This document shows positions 43,344 to 52,380 of a stretch of 64,000 nt of DNA, one piece after another. Source of the stretch: Desulfoscipio sp. XC116 (GTDB taxonomy: Bacteria > Bacillota > Desulfotomaculia > Desulfotomaculales > Desulfallaceae); the NCBI RefSeq assembly GCF_039851975.1, contig NZ_CP156660.1, positions 1 to 64,000 on the forward strand. The letters run 5' to 3'. Within the stretch, counting starts at the first letter, position 1. Each line of letters starts with the position of its first letter. Both the position numbers and the translations under genes were made by a program. The notes beneath the pieces are model-generated. The model did not search any database and was not told where the DNA came from. It worked only from the letters and a program-made list of their open reading frames with translations.

Positions 43344-43825
43344 AGAAGAATATCAAGGTTGTAGTTAATGGCCAGGCTTATGAAAAGGAAGTTGCCGTGC
43401 AGAAAACTCTTCTTGATTTCTTAAGGGAAGACTTGAATCTGACGGGTACCAAAAAAGGCTGTGATAACGGCGACTGCGGTTCCTGCACGGTATTGCTCAA
43501 TGGAAAAGCCGTGAGTTCGTGTATTATGCTGGCGGTGGAGGCCGACCAGTGCGAGGTGCTGACCATTGAGGGCATGTCCCGGGGAGAACAGCTTCATCCT
43601 ATTCAAACGGCTTTTATTGAAAGCGGAGCCATACAATGCGGTTATTGTACGCCGGGCATGGTTATGGCGGCCAAAGCATTATTGGATGTTAATCCCCGGC
43701 CTTCCGAGAGTGAAATTCGCGAAGCTATCGCGGGGCACCTTTGCAGATGCACAGGGTATGATCAAATAGTTAAAGCTATAAAAATGGCTGCCGATTATTT
43801 GAATGCCCGGGAAAGGAGCTGTTAG
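43340..43825 (+). CDS. Molybdenum hydroxylase [2Fe-2S] subunit
   Basis: The 161-residue CoxS/XdhC-type small subunit has a plant-type ferredoxin motif GCDNGDCGSCTVLLNGKAVSSC (Cys at CDNGDCGSC and SC) and the second cluster motif QCGYCTPGMVM plus HLCRCTGYDQI. It relays electrons from the molybdenum site. It starts at ATG overlapping the FAD subunit and ends one base before the ATG of the large subunit. Confidence 0.95.
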   Translation: MKKNIKVVVNGQAYEKEVAVQKTLLDFLREDLNLTGTKKGCDNGDCGSCTVLLNGKAVSSCIMLAVEADQCEVLTIEGMSRGEQLHPIQTAFIESGAIQCGYCTPGMVMAAKALLDVNPRPSESEIREAIAGHLCRCTGYDQIVKAIKMAADYLNARERSC

Positions 43826-43826
43826 C

Positions 43827-46118
43827 ATGGGCAGTTTGATTGGAAAATCGGTGCCTTTAATCGATTCTGTTGAAAAAGTTACCGGCCAGCAAATATATGG
43901 CAGCGACTTTAGCCTCCCCGGAATGCTGTACGGAAAGGTGCTGCGCAGCTCCATAGCCCATGGTAAGGTTTTACATGTTGATACATCAAAAGCCAGATGT
44001 TTGCCCGGAGTCAGGGCGGTAATTACCGGCCATGAAATCGATTTGCCCAATTACTCCGTAGCCGGTGAAAAAATGCTGGATGAACGGCTGCTGGCCGGGG
44101 ATAGAGTACGCTATCGCGGTGATGAAATAGCGGTGGTAGCCGCTGTTGACGAAGAAACAGCCGAAGAAGCTTTAAAGCTTATAAAAGTTGAATACGAGCC
44201 ATTACCCGGAGTTTTCGATATGGAAGAAGCCATGCTGCCGGATTCGCCGCTGGTACACGATCAATTTGGCACCAACATAGCCCGGGAGATGACCATTAAT
44301 CACGGTGATATTGAAAAGGCATTTGCCGATGCGGATGTCATTGTCGAGGGCAAATTCGAGACGCCCCGTGTGCATCATGGATATCTTGAACCTCATGCGG
44401 CTGTGGCGCAGTGGGATATCAAGGGAAAGGTTACCTTTTGGGTGCCCACGCAATCACATGTACTGGCCAGAATGACTTACGCCAATGCTTTAGGCATCGG
44501 GCAGGACAAAGTGCGCGTCATTCAGCTTCCTTTGGGCGGAGGTTTCGGGGGTAAGCTGGAATATAAATTGCATCCGTTATGTGCACTGCTGGCCAGGGAG
44601 ACCGGACGTCCCGTGAAAATGGTGAATACCAGAACGGATGAACTTATGGCTTCCTTACCCAGGGTACCCATGATCATCAATATGAAAATGGGTGCGCGCC
44701 GGGATGGTACGTTCCTGGCCAAGGCAACCAGGGTACTGGCGGATAACGGCGCTTATATGAATTATGGGCCGGGCATCTTATTAAGCGCCTCCACCCGGGC
44801 TGATAATCTGTACCGGATTAAAAATATCTCCACCAAAGGGTTCCTTGTTTATACCAACAAAGTGCCCACCGGGGCGTTCCGTGGTTTCGGTTGCCCTCAA
44901 AGTCATTTTGCCATGGAAATTTTAATAGATAAATTAGCTGTAGAACTGAATATAGACCCGGCGGAATTGCGTTTATTAAATGCCAGCCAAACGGGTGATA
45001 TAACTCCGCATAACTGGCACTTGGGAAGCTGCGGTCTCTCCGACTGTATTAAGAAAAGTGTTGAAATAGCCGATTGGAAAACTAAGAAGGAGCAAACCAA
45101 ACTTAAAGATACCAACAAGCTGGCCAAGGGAATCGGCATAGCCTGCTGTCTGCATGTTTCCGGCAATCGTACTTTTTTGCCTTTCTTTGACGGGGCCTCG
45201 GCATACGTGCGTGTGAACGAGGAAGGGAAAGTCGTTGTATTGCCGGGCGAAGTTGATATCGGTCAGGGCTCCAGAACGGTTTTTGCCATCATTGCCGCCA
45301 GTGAACTGGGCATTCCTTTGGAATGGGTTGAAGTACCCACCTTGGACACGGATATAAACCCGCATGGACTGGGCACGTTTGGCGACAGGGTTACCACTCT
45401 GGGCGGCAATGCGGTAAAAGCAGCGGCTATCAACGCAAGAGAGCAAATTTTAGCCGTGGCTGCGGAAGAATTGCAAACAGCGGTGGAAAATTTGAAAATT
45501 GATAACGGGGTTATCTTTGATTGTCATACGGAGAAAAGTATAGGTTTCCCCGAGGCCGCTCAGCTTGCTTCATATAAACAAGCGGGGGCAACCATTATTG
45601 GCAAAGGAAGCTTTTTACCCCCTAACGTATCTATGGTTCATCCTGATACAAAGGTTGGCAATGTCTCCTGCGCCTATCCTTTTGTTACGCAAATAGCCGA
45701 GGTAGAGGTGAACCGGGAAACCGGGCAGGTCAACTTGGTAAATATTGTTTCGGCACACGATCTCGGCAAGGCCATTAATCCGTTAATGGCTAAAGGGCAG
45801 GTTCTGGGCGCCGTGGCACAGGGGATTGGTTTTGCTCTGACTGAGCAAATGATTGAGCAAGAAGGCATTATAAAGAATCAAAGCTTCAAACATTATAATA
45901 TGCCAAGATCTGTAGATATGCCCGATATAACATCTATTTTGGTTGAATCGGATGATCCGAACGGCCCATATGGCGCCAAAGGCCTGGGTGAACCCGCCCT
46001 TACAGCCATAGCACCGGCCATTGCCAACGCTATTTATGATGCCGTGGGAGTACGTATTAACACGCTTCCGATAACTCCGGAGAAGATATTGCAAGCATTA
46101 AAGGAAAAAGAAGGTTAA
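43827..46118 (+). CDS. Molybdenum hydroxylase catalytic subunit (xanthine dehydrogenase family)
   Basis: A 763-residue CoxL-type subunit that binds molybdopterin and hydroxylates a heterocycle or aldehyde with water. It shows LPLGGGFGGKLEYK near residue 230, AFRGFGCPQSHFAME near 352, DIGQGSRTVFA near 480 and the catalytic Glu in GAKGLGEPALTAIAPA near 720. ATG at 43,827 has AAAGGAG upstream; earlier in-frame codons overlap the Fe-S gene. It completes a standard three-subunit enzyme (42,408-46,118). Substrate not deducible. Confidence 0.94.
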   Translation: MGSLIGKSVPLIDSVEKVTGQQIYGSDFSLPGMLYGKVLRSSIAHGKVLHVDTSKARCLPGVRAVITGHEIDLPNYSVAGEKMLDERLLAGDRVRYRGDEIAVVAAVDEETAEEALKLIKVEYEPLPGVFDMEEAMLPDSPLVHDQFGTNIAREMTINHGDIEKAFADADVIVEGKFETPRVHHGYLEPHAAVAQWDIKGKVTFWVPTQSHVLARMTYANALGIGQDKVRVIQLPLGGGFGGKLEYKLHPLCALLARETGRPVKMVNTRTDELMASLPRVPMIINMKMGARRDGTFLAKATRVLADNGAYMNYGPGILLSASTRADNLYRIKNISTKGFLVYTNKVPTGAFRGFGCPQSHFAMEILIDKLAVELNIDPAELRLLNASQTGDITPHNWHLGSCGLSDCIKKSVEIADWKTKKEQTKLKDTNKLAKGIGIACCLHVSGNRTFLPFFDGASAYVRVNEEGKVVVLPGEVDIGQGSRTVFAIIAASELGIPLEWVEVPTLDTDINPHGLGTFGDRVTTLGGNAVKAAAINAREQILAVAAEELQTAVENLKIDNGVIFDCHTEKSIGFPEAAQLASYKQAGATIIGKGSFLPPNVSMVHPDTKVGNVSCAYPFVTQIAEVEVNRETGQVNLVNIVSAHDLGKAINPLMAKGQVLGAVAQGIGFALTEQMIEQEGIIKNQSFKHYNMPRSVDMPDITSILVESDDPNGPYGAKGLGEPALTAIAPAIANAIYDAVGVRINTLPITPEKILQALKEKEG

Positions 46119-46131
46119 TGATATAACACCG

Positions 46132-46180
46132 CCATGTGATGCAAAGAAGCTTTCGTTTTGCATCACATGGTTTAATATTT
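46132..46180 (+). terminator. Terminator after first molybdenum hydroxylase
   Basis: CCATGTGATGCAAA and TTTGCATCACATGG form a perfect 14-bp stem (46,132-46,170), followed by TTTAATATTT. Confidence 0.75.
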
Positions 46181-46200
46181 ATATATTTTAGAGGTGTTTT

Positions 46201-46536
46201 ATGAAATTAGCAACAAGAACCCATCTATTTAGTGGTCATGCCCAATTGCCCAAGGGTATACCGATGCATGATCATCTGCAAAGAACAACTGCTTTGTTGG
46301 AAATAGATATGGATAAAGAAATTGTTGTACGCGCCTCATTTATGACGGTTCATCCACATACAAATGATTTTTTTTCTTCTATCGTCGAAGGGTATGATCT
46401 AAGTCAAGGCATAAAGCCCCTGATCAGGGAAATGGAAGAGCGGGCCCATGTATCATCTATCAATGCCTTTATGAAAGCCGTGGAAATTGCCTATCAAAAG
46501 TATATTGATTACAAGAAGCTTGTGAATTATATATAA
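46201..46536 (+). CDS. DUF3870 family protein
   Basis: A 111-residue protein whose FSGHAQLPKGIP opening, VVRASFMTVHPHTNDFF middle and EGYDLSQGIKPLIREMEER C-terminal part match the DUF3870 pattern, small proteins often beside amino-acid or heterocycle catabolism genes. No function is known. It has AGAGGTG before the ATG. Confidence 0.72.
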   Translation: MKLATRTHLFSGHAQLPKGIPMHDHLQRTTALLEIDMDKEIVVRASFMTVHPHTNDFFSSIVEGYDLSQGIKPLIREMEERAHVSSINAFMKAVEIAYQKYIDYKKLVNYI

Positions 46537-46680
46537 TATGCCGGTGCAAGACGCGGAATGCAAAGTATGGGATATTTTGTATGGCATTCAATATAGATGC
46601 AGCTTTTGTATCCATACCGATGCATGAACTGTTGCAACTTCGTTATATTTGGATAAGTATAACGTTTTATTATAAGGAGT

Positions 46681-46782
46681 GATCGGGAAGATAAAGCGGT
46701 ATGTTATGCTATCACCGATAAAGCAATGGCTGTTGGTTATGGTGCGTTAAAAGCCTTTCGCACCATGCGAGGTGCTGTGTAA
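46681..46782 (+). pseudogene. Short coding remnant
   Basis: A 33-codon frame reading DREDKAVCYAITDKAMAV then GYGALKAFRTMRGAV and stop looks like the end of a protein but has no start codon with a ribosome binding site. The 279-base gap between the DUF3870 gene and xdhC otherwise holds nothing I recognise. I do not recognise the family. Confidence 0.3.
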
Positions 46783-46815
46783 AACATTATTATTGGGGAT
46801 AAGGAGTATAAAACA

Positions 46816-47614
46816 GTGGTGCAAAATACAAGTTTATACGGCAGGTTGCTGGATTTTGTTAAGAACGGTACTCCGGCAATTGTATATACCTTGATTGATG
46901 GCAATGGGTATCCCGGCATGCCGGAGGGTGGCCGGCTTTTATTGGCGGGAGATGAAAAGTACGGGTCACTGGGGCTGCCGCAATTGGATGAGCGGATGCT
47001 TGCACGGGCCGGTCATATATTTTCCCAATCCGCACCGAGCACTGATCTTATTGAGGTAGATACAGCAGGACCCAATAAGGAGATTTTTAAATTTACTCTA
47101 TTAGAGGATTTATATTTTCCGCAAAAAAAATTAATCATCTTTGGCGGCGGACATGTGGCTCAACCGCTGGCGGAAATAGCATCTATTTTAGGTTTTGTAA
47201 CCGTTGTCATAGATGACAGGGCCGATTTTGTGAGTACAGAACGTTTTCCCAGGGCGGACAAGCTAATATGTGCTTCATTGCCGGCCGGCTGAGGTTAACA
47301 GCCTGACCAGCGTAGTAATTATTACCCGCGGTCACCAATATGACCGGCTGTGTCTGAAGTCGGTTATTCATTCCAAAGCCTGCTATATTGGTATGATAGG
47401 CAGCTCGGGCAAGGTGCGCCAGACATTCCAGTCCCTTATGGCTGAAGGGATAAGCAAAAAAACATTAGAAAAAGTGTCTGCGCCAATCGGCCTTGATCTG
47501 GGCGGGCAGAAACCCGGTGAAATTGCTTTGAGTATCCTCGCCGAGATAGTGGCCCATGGAAATGAAGGCAGCTGTAAGCCTATGAAATATGTAAAAGCGG
47601 GGGTGCTGGCATGA
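46816..47614 (+). pseudogene. XdhC/CoxI-type maturation protein with a frameshift
   Basis: Two overlapping frames together give one XdhC-like protein of about 265 residues. The first (46,816-47,292) holds the N-terminal part and the Rossmann motif KLIIFGGGHVAQPLAEIA; the second (from about 47,270 to 47,614) continues with VNSLTSVVIITRGHQYD and CYIGMIGSSGKVRQTF. The switch must occur at about 47,270-47,290, near GCCGGCCGGCTGAG. XdhC proteins insert the sulfurated molybdenum cofactor. A one-base indel, a sequencing error or recoding are all possible. GTG start with AAGGAG upstream. Confidence 0.75.
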
Positions 47615-47910
47615 ATATAGAAATTCTGGAAGCGATATTAAATATACAAAATAACGGCGCAACCGCGGCGCTGGCAACGTTGTGCAGCACGCGCGGATCT
47701 ACCCCGCGCAAAGCGGGAGCTAAAATGCTGGTATATCCAAACGGTAAAATTATTGGTACGGTAGGTGGCGGTCAATTGGAGTATCTGGCCGTGCAAAAAG
47801 CGCAAGATGTGATTAAAACCCGCAAACCGGTTCTGATTAAACGTGACTTGGCAGACGAGGGTATGATTTGCGGCGGTTCCGGAACCATTTATATTGAGTT
47901 TATTTCCTGA
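47611..47910 (+). CDS. Stand-alone XdhC/CoxI N-terminal domain
   Basis: A 99-residue protein consisting only of the XdhC_CoxI domain: ALATLCSTRGSTPRKAGAKM, KIIGTVGGGQLEYLA and EGMICGGSGTIYIEFI. In typical XdhC this domain precedes the Rossmann domain in one chain; here it is a separate gene after it, with ATGA overlap to the preceding frame. It probably works with the upstream protein in cofactor delivery to the hydroxylases. Confidence 0.83.
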   Translation: MNIEILEAILNIQNNGATAALATLCSTRGSTPRKAGAKMLVYPNGKIIGTVGGGQLEYLAVQKAQDVIKTRKPVLIKRDLADEGMICGGSGTIYIEFIS

Positions 47911-47964
47911 TGCTTTCACCGGGATCGCGTAAATTCCGACATGAATTTGAGAGGGGTAATTAAT

Positions 47965-48075
47965 ATGAAAGCAATAATAGACCACCATGCCACTAACACG
48001 GCACCATCAGAGGATGAAATTACCTAACGCTATTTTCAGGATAGAGATCTTGCCAAAAAACTGAATCTGTATTAA
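47965..48075 (+). other. Small frame with internal TAA
   Basis: ATG at 47,965 after GAGAGGGG opens MKAIIDHHATNTAPSEDEIT, then TAA (48,025-48,027), and the same frame continues RYFQDRDLAKKLNLY to a second TAA at 48,073. The downstream part looks protein-like. It may be a degraded small gene or a 20-residue peptide. I do not recognise it. Confidence 0.3.
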
Positions 48076-48101
48076 TATATTATATATAAAATATCATATG
48101 G
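48071..48101. promoter_or_regulatory. AT-rich palindromic site upstream of second hydroxylase operon
   Basis: AATATATTATATATAAA followed by ATATCATATGG lies 145-175 bases upstream of the 48,246 gene. It resembles the sites at 36,289, 52,056, 52,267 and 61,818. Confidence 0.4.
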
Positions 48102-48156
48102 TTTATGCTGATTTTTTTCATGATAAGAGGGTTTGTGCCCTTTTATAAAAGTGATT

Positions 48157-48202
48157 AAAACCCAGCCTGATTATCTAACGGATAATTTGCGCTGGGTTTT
48201 TA
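48157..48202 (+). terminator. Terminator or attenuator before the FAD subunit gene
   Basis: AAAACCCAGC and GCTGGGTTTT with following TAATTT make a good intrinsic terminator. It stands between the AT-rich site at 48,071 and the start codon at 48,246, so it either ends the previous unit or attenuates this one. Confidence 0.7.
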
Positions 48203-48245
48203 ATTTAGTAGAGTATGAAAAAATATTTTTTAGGGGGTATCAAAC

Positions 48246-49130
48246 ATGTCTTGCGAGGAATACTTCCACCCTGGCACAGTTGAGGAGGCCATGGTCTATT
48301 TAAGGGAAAAAGCAGGTAACGCCCGCATAATCGCCGGTGGAACAGACCTGGTTTTGCAGCTTCGGGAACATAAAGTGGACGCTGACGCGTTGGTTGATCT
48401 AAGCGCGGTAGAACAATTGTCAACAATCACTGAAAGCGATGGCTGGATTATGGTGGGCTCAATGGTTACTCACAATAATTTGGCATCATCCGCTATTATC
48501 CAAGATAAAGCACGTGTTCTGGCGGATGCGGCCCGGAGTATCGGCTCACCCCAGATACGCAATATCGGCACTATTGGCGGCAATGTAGTAAACGCCCAGC
48601 CGGCGGCTGATACGACTATTGCCTTAATGGCGCTGGATGCCAGGGTGCGTATTTTAACTAATCAGGGCGAAATAATAAAGCCTGTCGATCAGCTGTTTGT
48701 AAGTGCGGGAAAATCGGCGGTTGATCCAACCTCGGAGATATTAGTTGGCTTTGAATTTAAAGCTTCCGGTTGGGGTGAAGCTGCCGCTTTCATGCGTCAC
48801 GCCAAGCGTAAGGCTTTGGCGCTGCCTATCGTAAATGCGGGGGTTTGGGTAAAGGCGAATAATAATCTGAACGCCTTTGAAGATGTCAGGATAGCTTTGG
48901 GACCCATGGCTCCGGTTCCGGTACGGGCAAAGAATATGGAAAATGCGTTAAAGGGTATGCGCTTTAAACTAAGCGTAATTAAGGAAACGCTGTCTGTGCT
49001 TGAAAAAGAAATCAACCCCAGGGACAGCATCCGGGGCAGTGCTCATTATAAGGGGGAAATGGCTAAAGTATTGGTAACAAGAGCGCTAATTAAGGCCATA
49101 ACTGAATTGGGGGGTGAATTAAATGAATAA
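48246..49130 (+). CDS. Molybdenum hydroxylase FAD subunit
   Basis: A 294-residue CoxM-type subunit with RIIAGGTDLVLQLREHK near residue 30 and GTIGGNVVNAQPAADTTIALMALDA near 110 (in part GGNVVNAQPAADTT), the ordinary FAD-binding form without the Cys-rich insertion of the 42,408 gene. GGGGGTA precedes the ATG, and it overlaps the next gene by eight bases. It could serve both fused hydroxylases downstream, as neither has another FAD subunit. Confidence 0.93.
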   Translation: MSCEEYFHPGTVEEAMVYLREKAGNARIIAGGTDLVLQLREHKVDADALVDLSAVEQLSTITESDGWIMVGSMVTHNNLASSAIIQDKARVLADAARSIGSPQIRNIGTIGGNVVNAQPAADTTIALMALDARVRILTNQGEIIKPVDQLFVSAGKSAVDPTSEILVGFEFKASGWGEAAAFMRHAKRKALALPIVNAGVWVKANNNLNAFEDVRIALGPMAPVPVRAKNMENALKGMRFKLSVIKETLSVLEKEINPRDSIRGSAHYKGEMAKVLVTRALIKAITELGGELNE

Positions 49131-50865
49131 AGTTTTGCTGCAAATAAATGTAAACGGCAAAGATCATCAAATTCATATCGACCCGAAAATGACTCTGGTG
49201 GATGTGCTGCGTGAAAAGTTGGGTTTAACGGGCACTAAAAAAGGCTGCAACAGTGGCGAATGTGGAGCCTGCACGATTCTGTTGGAAGGGGAGTCCGTGG
49301 CCTCCTGTATGCTGCCCGCCTTAAAGGCTCAAGGTAAAAAAATAGTTACGGTGGAAGGATTGGGTGAAGAAAAGCGGCTGCATCCCTTGCAGAAATCATT
49401 TTTAGCCAAAGGCGCGGTGCAATGCGGCTTTTGTACACCGGGCATGCTGCTTAGCGCCAAAGCTTTATTGGATAAAAATCTTAACCCCACAACCCAGGAT
49501 ATAAAACTGGCTATTTCAGGCAACTTGTGCCGTTGCACCGGGTATAAAAAAATAATTGATGCTGTCTTGGCTGCTGCGACGGAGCTGCGCGGCGAGGGGG
49601 AAGTCGTTATGCCCGCTGTTGGCCGGGACGTGGTCGGCTCCTCTATCGCGCGGGTTGACGGGGTGCCCAAGGTTACCGGCCAGGCCAAGTATGCCGACGA
49701 CCTGTTTTTTCCCAACATGTTATACGCAAAAGTGCTGCGCAGTGCACATGCCCATGCTTATATCAGGAAAATTAACACAGACCGTGCCAGGGCCTTGGAG
49801 GGCGTAGCGGCGGTTTTAACGGCGGATGATGTGCCGGGCTGTAACGGTTATGGCATACATATAAAAGATCAGCCCGTCCTGGCTAAAGACAAGGTGCGTT
49901 GTTATGGTGACGCGGTTGCGGCAGTGGCGGCGGAAAGCATTGAAATTGCTGAGAAGGCATTGGCATTGATAGAAGTTGATTACGAGCCCATTCCCGGTGT
50001 ATTTACGGTTGAAGACGCTCTCAAGCCGGACGCGCCTGAAGTTCATCCGAGTGGCAATTTGATTTTCCACCGTAAAGTTTATAAAGGGGATATAGAAAAG
50101 GGTTTTAGAGAGGCGGATATTATCATCGAAGATAAATTTAGGACACCCATGGTGGAACACGCTTATATTGAGCCGGAGACCGGTATTGGTATATACGAAG
50201 CGGGAAAAATAACTGTTTACGCTCCCAGCCAGGGTGTCCACTATCACCGGTCTGAAATTGCAGTTAACCTTAATATGCCGGTAAATAAAATACGTGTAAT
50301 ACAAACTACTACCGGAGGAGGTTTTGGCGGTAAAATTGATAATTCAGTACATGCACTGGTTGCGCTTCTGGCTTTAAAGACAGGCCGGGCGGTGAAATTG
50401 TCTTATAGCAGGAAAGAGTCCATGATTTCCTCAACTAAACGTCACCCGTTTATTATGCGCTATAAATTGGGCGCTCGCAAGGATGGTAAAATAATAGCGG
50501 GAGAAGCTAAGATCTATGGTGATACAGGGGCTTATAACTCTTACGGAACAGGTGTATTAACCAGAGTGGCTACCTGTGCGTTTGGTCCATACGAAATTCC
50601 CAATGTAAAAATTGACACCTACACGGTTTATACCAACAATCCGGTTAGCGGTGCCATGCGGGCTTTCGGCGCACCTCAGGCTGCCATAGCCCATGAAGCT
50701 ATAATAGATGAGCTGGCCAAAAAGATCGGTATTTCGCCTGTGGAAATTAGAAAAATAAATGCGTTGAGAAAGGGGTCGGCCACACCTACGGGGCAGATTC
50801 TCAATGAGGGCGTGGGTATTTTGGAAACCATTGAGCGTGCAGTGGAAAGAAGCGGTCTTAAATAA
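49123..50865 (+). CDS. Fused [2Fe-2S]-molybdenum hydroxylase, N-terminal part
   Basis: A 580-residue product that starts with a complete [2Fe-2S] domain (CNSGECGACTILLEG, QCGFCTPGMLL, NLCRCTGYKKII; residues 1-155) fused to the first half of a CoxL-type subunit (TGQAKYADDLFF near 185, TTGGGFGGKIDN near 400, AMRAFGAPQAA near 512). It ends after ERAVERSGLK at a TAA located where an inserted repeat starts, so the catalytic C-terminal half, including the active-site Glu, is missing from this chain. The intact homologue at 52,381 shows what is absent. Confidence 0.88.
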   Translation: MNKVLLQINVNGKDHQIHIDPKMTLVDVLREKLGLTGTKKGCNSGECGACTILLEGESVASCMLPALKAQGKKIVTVEGLGEEKRLHPLQKSFLAKGAVQCGFCTPGMLLSAKALLDKNLNPTTQDIKLAISGNLCRCTGYKKIIDAVLAAATELRGEGEVVMPAVGRDVVGSSIARVDGVPKVTGQAKYADDLFFPNMLYAKVLRSAHAHAYIRKINTDRARALEGVAAVLTADDVPGCNGYGIHIKDQPVLAKDKVRCYGDAVAAVAAESIEIAEKALALIEVDYEPIPGVFTVEDALKPDAPEVHPSGNLIFHRKVYKGDIEKGFREADIIIEDKFRTPMVEHAYIEPETGIGIYEAGKITVYAPSQGVHYHRSEIAVNLNMPVNKIRVIQTTTGGGFGGKIDNSVHALVALLALKTGRAVKLSYSRKESMISSTKRHPFIMRYKLGARKDGKIIAGEAKIYGDTGAYNSYGTGVLTRVATCAFGPYEIPNVKIDTYTVYTNNPVSGAMRAFGAPQAAIAHEAIIDELAKKIGISPVEIRKINALRKGSATPTGQILNEGVGILETIERAVERSGLK

Positions 50866-51020
50866 TGAACTCGTTCAGCTAGAGCTGAACAGCGAGGCTT
50901 CAGATGGGGGATTCTATACACCACCGGAAGTAAACCAACCAAGTCATGTATTTTGCAGTATAAAATTCCGGGGAGTTAAATATCCGCTTGAATTAAGAAC
51001 TTGCTTTAAAGGAGTGTGTT
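50866..51020 (+). repeat. Repeat insertion splitting the fused hydroxylase gene
   Basis: The hairpin GTTCAGCTAGAGCTGAAC (50,873-50,890) with flanking GAACTC and ACAGCGAGGCTT matches the repeat at 60,841 with few differences. GAACTTGCTT (50,998-51,007) matches 42,351. The segment ends in AAAGGAG, which provides a ribosome binding site for the frame that follows. Confidence 0.7.
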
Positions 51021-52007
51021 TTGTATATGAAAGTGCGCGGCAGGGGTATTGCCTGTATGTACTTCGGCATGGGTAATACCGGTAAACCAAACCCATCCAG
51101 TGCATTTATCGAACTTCTGGAAGACGGTACGGCAAATGTACTTTGCGGTGCTGCGGATATAGGTCAGGGTTCAAATACTGTGTTTAGTCAAATGGCAGCG
51201 CAAGAATTAGGTATTCCTTTTGAAGGTATATCGATTATTTCGGCTGATTCCGGGGTAACTCCGGAATCGGGCGTAAGTTCGGCAAGCAGGCAAACATATA
51301 TATCGGGCAACGCCGTGCGGATGGCGGCTCGGGACGCCAAAGCTCAGTTGTTCGAAGAAGCCGCTTCGCTATTAAATGTAAGTTCCAAAAGATTGGATGC
51401 GAAAGATGGTTATATATTTCTTATAGACTGTCCGGACCACAGAATTACCGTAGGCGAAGTTGTTACACATTGCTGGCGCAAGGGTAAGGTTATTATGGGC
51501 ACGGGCAACTTTAACCCGGGCATCCTTCCTCTGGACGATGAAACCGGCCAGGGGGTGCCCTATGCAACATACTCATATGGCACCCAGGTAGCCGAGGTGG
51601 AGCTGGATACAGAAACCGGAGAAATCAATATTATTAAGATTACCGCTGCTCATGATGTCGGTAAGGCTATCAATCCCCTGAGCGTCGAGGGTCAGCTTGA
51701 GGGAGGGGCGTCCATGGGCGTGGGCTTTAGCCTGGCCGAGGAAATTATCCTTGAAAATGGATTGATTAAAAACCCCAACTTTCATGAATATCTTATACCA
51801 ACGGCACTTGATATGCCGGACTTCGATCCCATAATTGTCGAGGCCGCCGAACCAACAGGCCCATACGGAGCAAAAGGTATTGGAGAGCCATCCACAGTGC
51901 CGGTGGCCGCCGCCATACTAAATGCGATTGCCGATGCCGTGGGGGCGCGGGTAAAAGAACTGCCGAATACCGCTGAGAGAGTTTTTGGGGTTTTAAAGTC
52001 TAAATAG
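51021..52007 (+). CDS. Fused molybdenum hydroxylase, C-terminal part
   Basis: A 328-residue product that continues the CoxL domain of the 49,123 gene: VRGRGIACMYFGMGN, ADIGQGSNTVFSQMAAQE near 55, AHDVGKAINPLS near 220 and the catalytic Glu in GAKGIGEPSTVPVAAA near 290. It has its own start (TTG at 51,021 or ATG at 51,027) and AAAGGAG at 51,008-51,014. Compared with the homologue at 52,381, only a few tens of residues are lost at the junction, so the two chains could assemble; otherwise this is a disrupted gene. Confidence 0.8.
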   Translation: MYMKVRGRGIACMYFGMGNTGKPNPSSAFIELLEDGTANVLCGAADIGQGSNTVFSQMAAQELGIPFEGISIISADSGVTPESGVSSASRQTYISGNAVRMAARDAKAQLFEEAASLLNVSSKRLDAKDGYIFLIDCPDHRITVGEVVTHCWRKGKVIMGTGNFNPGILPLDDETGQGVPYATYSYGTQVAEVELDTETGEINIIKITAAHDVGKAINPLSVEGQLEGGASMGVGFSLAEEIILENGLIKNPNFHEYLIPTALDMPDFDPIIVEAAEPTGPYGAKGIGEPSTVPVAAAILNAIADAVGARVKELPNTAERVFGVLKSK

Positions 52008-52055
52008 TTAAGTTTTAATATGAAAAACTTAACATTGAGAAGGAATCTCTAATAC

Positions 52056-52069
52056 GATATATTATATAG
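52056..52069. promoter_or_regulatory. AT-rich palindromic site
   Basis: GATATATTATATAG resembles the TATATTATATA-type sites upstream of other units in this cluster. It lies 50 bases after the 52,007 stop. Confidence 0.3.
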
Positions 52070-52133
52070 CAGGCATGCGAATCTCTTTTAATTATAAATC
52101 ATTACGGGACAATGACGTGTTTTGAGGCGGGGA

Positions 52134-52170
52134 AGCCGGCAAAGGTTTATTAAATACCTTTGCCGGCTTA
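52134..52170 (+). terminator. Terminator after split hydroxylase
   Basis: AGCCGGCAAAGGT and ACCTTTGCCGGCT form a 13-bp stem with a 9-base loop, followed by TAATTAAT. The 373-base gap to the next gene also holds the AT-rich sites at 52,056 and 52,267. Confidence 0.75.
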
Positions 52171-52266
52171 ATTAATGTGGCAAAGTTTTTATAATGAAAA
52201 TTTTTAGAAAAGTTAACGTTTACTTAAATTGATTAAAATTTAAATGTTTTAATTCTTGAAAAATTA

Positions 52267-52290
52267 TGTTATATAATATATTATATATTT
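52267..52290. promoter_or_regulatory. AT-rich palindromic site upstream of third hydroxylase
   Basis: ATATAATATATTATATAT is a self-complementary 18-base sequence about 95 bases before the start codon at 52,381; it may be an operator, or include a -10 element. Confidence 0.4.
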
Positions 52291-52380
52291 AAGCTTACAT
52301 GGAACTGGTACTTAGAGGACTGGTATTAATTCATAACTGTGTGTAATTTTTGTGTTTAAACTAACAAGAGGGGTGATTTT

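Noticed and set aside
50888-51020. A new small gene in the split hydroxylase insert
   Set aside because: The frames through it lack a start signal and its sequence matches repeat copies elsewhere in the window.
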